Positions 5,829 through 7,230 of a stretch of DNA of 7,230 bases are shown in pieces. The stretch is taken from the NCBI GenBank assembly GCA_025922795.1, contig JAICHC010000131.1, positions 1-7,230 on the forward strand, given 5' to 3'. Source of the stretch: Candidatus Binatia bacterium. GTDB taxonomy: Bacteria; Desulfobacterota_B; Binatia; UBA9968. How positions within the stretch are numbered: the first letter of the stretch is position 1; every line of letters starts with the position of its first letter. The position numbers and the translations under genes are program-made. The notes under the pieces were generated by a model. The model was not told where the DNA came from, did not search any database, and saw only the letters and a list, made by a program, of their open reading frames with translations.

Positions 5829-7072
5829 GCTTGTTGATGCCCGGTTACCGGTCTAACGCTTCAATTCGCCAGCGGCGCGGCGCCGAGGCGAGGCGCTCGT
5901 TCGGCGAGGATTCGTTTTCGCAGAAACCTTACTGCCCGCACTATCCGCAATGCGTCGGCTGCCCGTTGATCGACGTACCCTATCCGGAGCAATTGGCGCG
6001 CAAGCGCGCGATCGTTCGGGAAGCGTTCTCGGCTTATCCCGCGCTCGAAGGAGTGGAAGTCCCGCCGGTGATCGCGTCGCCGCAACGATTGGGCTATCGG
6101 GCGCGCGTGAAGTTGGTGGTGCGCAAAAATCGAAACTCCGTTGCCGCCGGCCTATACGTACCGCAGAGTCATCGGGTCATCGATATATCCGCTTGCCCGG
6201 TCCATCCACGGCCGGTGAATCAGGTCGTGGGTTATCTCAAAAAGAAAATCCTCGAACTCGCCATCGACCCCTACGACGAGCGCGACGACAGCGGTAATCT
6301 GCGCTACCTCGACCTTCGCTACAGCGCGATGCGGCGAGAAGTAAGCGTAACTTTGATCACGCGACATAGCGCTTTCCCCCAGGGAGCGCTGCTCGCGAGG
6401 TCCCTGCAGCAGCGTTTCACCTTCGTCTCGGGTGTGATCCAAAATGTCAACGGGCAACCGGGCAACGTGATCTGGGGAACAACTTTCCGGACCCTCAGCG
6501 GCCGCGACACGATTCTCGAGCGCGTTGGCGATCTCAAATTGGTTTTCCCGCCAGGTGTGTTTTCGCAGGCCAATCCGTTCACCGCGCGCAAGCTCTATGA
6601 GCATGTGTGCGAGGTGGCAACGTTGCGGGGCGAGGAAACCGTGCTCGATCTCTACTGCGGCGTCGGACCGATGTCACTCTATCTGGCACGCGGCGCGCGG
6701 CAGGTATGGGCGGTCGATGACAGCGAGCCGGCGATTCGCTCGGCGAAACAGAACGCGCGGCGCAATGGCCGCGGCAATTGCCGCTTTGTCGCCGGCGACG
6801 TCGCGGCAACCGCGGCGCAATTGCAACGGACTCTATCCCGAATCGACTTGACGGTGATCAACCCGCCGCGCAAAGGAGTGCAGCCCGCTGCCTTGACGTC
6901 GATCATCGAGGTCAAGGCAGCGAAGCTCATCTATGTTTCCTGCGACCCAGGCAGCTTGGCCCGTGACCTGGACCGGTTGATCTCCGCCGGCTATCGGGTC
7001 GCTCGGGTGCAAGCATTCGATATGTTTCCGCAGACCGAAGAAGTGGAGACCGTAGTTTTGTTACAGCGATAG
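5825..7072 (+). CDS. rlmD: 23S rRNA (uracil-C5)-methyltransferase, TrmA/RlmC/RlmD family
   Basis: The 415-residue protein is a class I SAM-dependent RNA m5U methyltransferase with an Fe-S cluster. The cluster ligands are C37, C43 and C46 in [12 protein letters not shown] and a fourth at C124 (SACPVHP); the CX5CX2C spacing is that of RlmD. FSQANP (246-251) and the SAM-binding LDLYCGVGP (274-282) follow. The catalytic region has INPPRKG (345-350), [12 protein letters not shown] (370-381) with nucleophile C373, and [11 protein letters not shown] (400-410) supplying the general base Glu. The N-terminal TRAM domain of E. coli RlmD is missing, and motif DPPR is NPPR as in RlmC, so the target (U1939, U747 or both) is uncertain and the symbol is provisional. 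In place of TRAM there is an Arg-rich 35-residue leader. The GTG at 5825 gives the coupled overlap with yjbQ. ATG 5837, four codons on, is an alternative with only a weak TGAG-type SD. Confidence 0.88.
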   Translation: MSLLMPGYRSNASIRQRRGAEARRSFGEDSFSQKPYCPHYPQCVGCPLIDVPYPEQLARKRAIVREAFSAYPALEGVEVPPVIASPQRLGYRARVKLVVRKNRNSVAAGLYVPQSHRVIDISACPVHPRPVNQVVGYLKKKILELAIDPYDERDDSGNLRYLDLRYSAMRREVSVTLITRHSAFPQGALLARSLQQRFTFVSGVIQNVNGQPGNVIWGTTFRTLSGRDTILERVGDLKLVFPPGVFSQANPFTARKLYEHVCEVATLRGEETVLDLYCGVGPMSLYLARGARQVWAVDDSEPAIRSAKQNARRNGRGNCRFVAGDVAATAAQLQRTLSRIDLTVINPPRKGVQPAALTSIIEVKAAKLIYVSCDPGSLARDLDRLISAGYRVARVQAFDMFPQTEEVETVVLLQR

Positions 7073-7086
7073 GGTTGCGATGGCTG

Positions 7087-7116
7087 CGTAGGGGCGACCG
7101 GCCGGTCGCCCCTACG
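7087..7116. repeat. Perfect 30-base palindrome between convergent genes (REP-like)
   Basis: The left half CGTAGGGGCGACCGG is followed immediately by its exact reverse complement, so 15 base pairs form with no fixed loop. It begins 15 bases after the methyltransferase stop and ends 26 bases before the stop of the converging membrane-protein gene. There is no T-run on either side, so it is not a standard intrinsic terminator, although so strong a hairpin could still protect or end both transcripts. The layout and position resemble repetitive extragenic palindromes. It occurs once in this window. Confidence 0.75.
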
Positions 7117-7141
7117 GCGGTCAAACAGCCTCGCATCAAAA

Positions 7142-7230
7142 TCAGTCCGACCGGTAATGCCACAGTTGGGGAATTGCCCAGCAGGTCGCGATCACAATCA
7201 ACGTGCAAAGGAACGAGCCGACCAGCGCCG
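7142..7230 (-). CDS. C-terminal end of an integral membrane protein, N-terminus outside window
   Basis: Twenty-eight codons before a TGA at 7144-7142 read ALVGSFLCTLIVIATCWAIP (bases 7228 to 7169), then QLWHYRSD. This is one hydrophobic helix with a short polar tail, typical of the last transmembrane segment of a transporter. The form resembles the end of major facilitator superfamily exporters, but the fragment is too short to name a family. The gene converges on the methyltransferase gene, with the 30-base palindrome between the two stops. The chance that a random frame gives such a pattern is not negligible, so this rests on hydrophobicity, position and stop placement only. Confidence 0.5.
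   Translation of the reverse strand, partial: ALVGSFLCTLIVIATCWAIPQLWHYRSD

Noticed and set aside
1..7230. tRNA, rRNA, CRISPR, IS elements, phage or defence genes, riboswitches
   Set aside because: No cloverleaf, spaced direct-repeat array, transposase, integrase or known riboswitch core was seen on either strand by reading; no search could be run.

Overview
The window looks like chromosomal DNA of a free-living Gram-negative bacterium with moderately high GC. It holds ordinary housekeeping and metabolic genes on both strands, with short intergenic gaps, recognisable Shine-Dalgarno (SD) sites and sigma70-like promoters. The mix is a PPOX/F420-type flavin protein, a stand-alone LON domain protein, a double VOC protein, an orphan carboxyltransferase, and dispersed intergenic palindromes. 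This mix recalls soil lineages once placed in Deltaproteobacteria, or candidate phyla such as Binatota, Rokubacteria or Tectomicrobia. That placement is an impression from gene content and not a phylogeny. I see no phage, IS element, CRISPR array, tRNA, rRNA, toxin-antitoxin or defence genes.

Layout from left to right. 1-880, minus strand: a two-gene unit, a PPOX-class flavin/F420-binding protein followed after 9 bases by a YqgE/AlgH-family protein cut by the window edge. 1101-1790, plus strand: a stand-alone LON substrate-binding-domain protein behind a good promoter. 1854-2663, minus: a protein with two VOC (glyoxalase/dioxygenase-fold) domains and its own promoter. 2937-3578, plus: a histidine phosphatase that may be translated from a leaderless mRNA. 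3581-3699: an inverted-repeat element built like a two-way terminator between convergent genes. 3772-5247, minus: a pyruvate carboxylase subunit B / oxaloacetate decarboxylase alpha-like carboxyltransferase without a biotin carrier domain. 5409-7072, plus: a YjbQ-family gene overlapping by 4 bases an RlmC/RlmD-type rRNA uracil methyltransferase gene. 7087-7116: a perfect 30-base palindrome. 7142-7230, minus: the C-terminal end of a membrane protein.

The genes do not form one pathway. They read as five or six small independent transcription units. No convincing new multi-gene system is visible. The points most worth a second look are: an abrupt jump to almost pure G/C third codon positions inside the yqgE gene near position 220, which suggests a chimeric join or a recombined segment; the divergent orphan carboxyltransferase, with its carboxylation metal site kept but its substrate pocket motifs changed; the terminator-like element at 3581-3699; and the methyltransferase that mixes RlmD and RlmC features.
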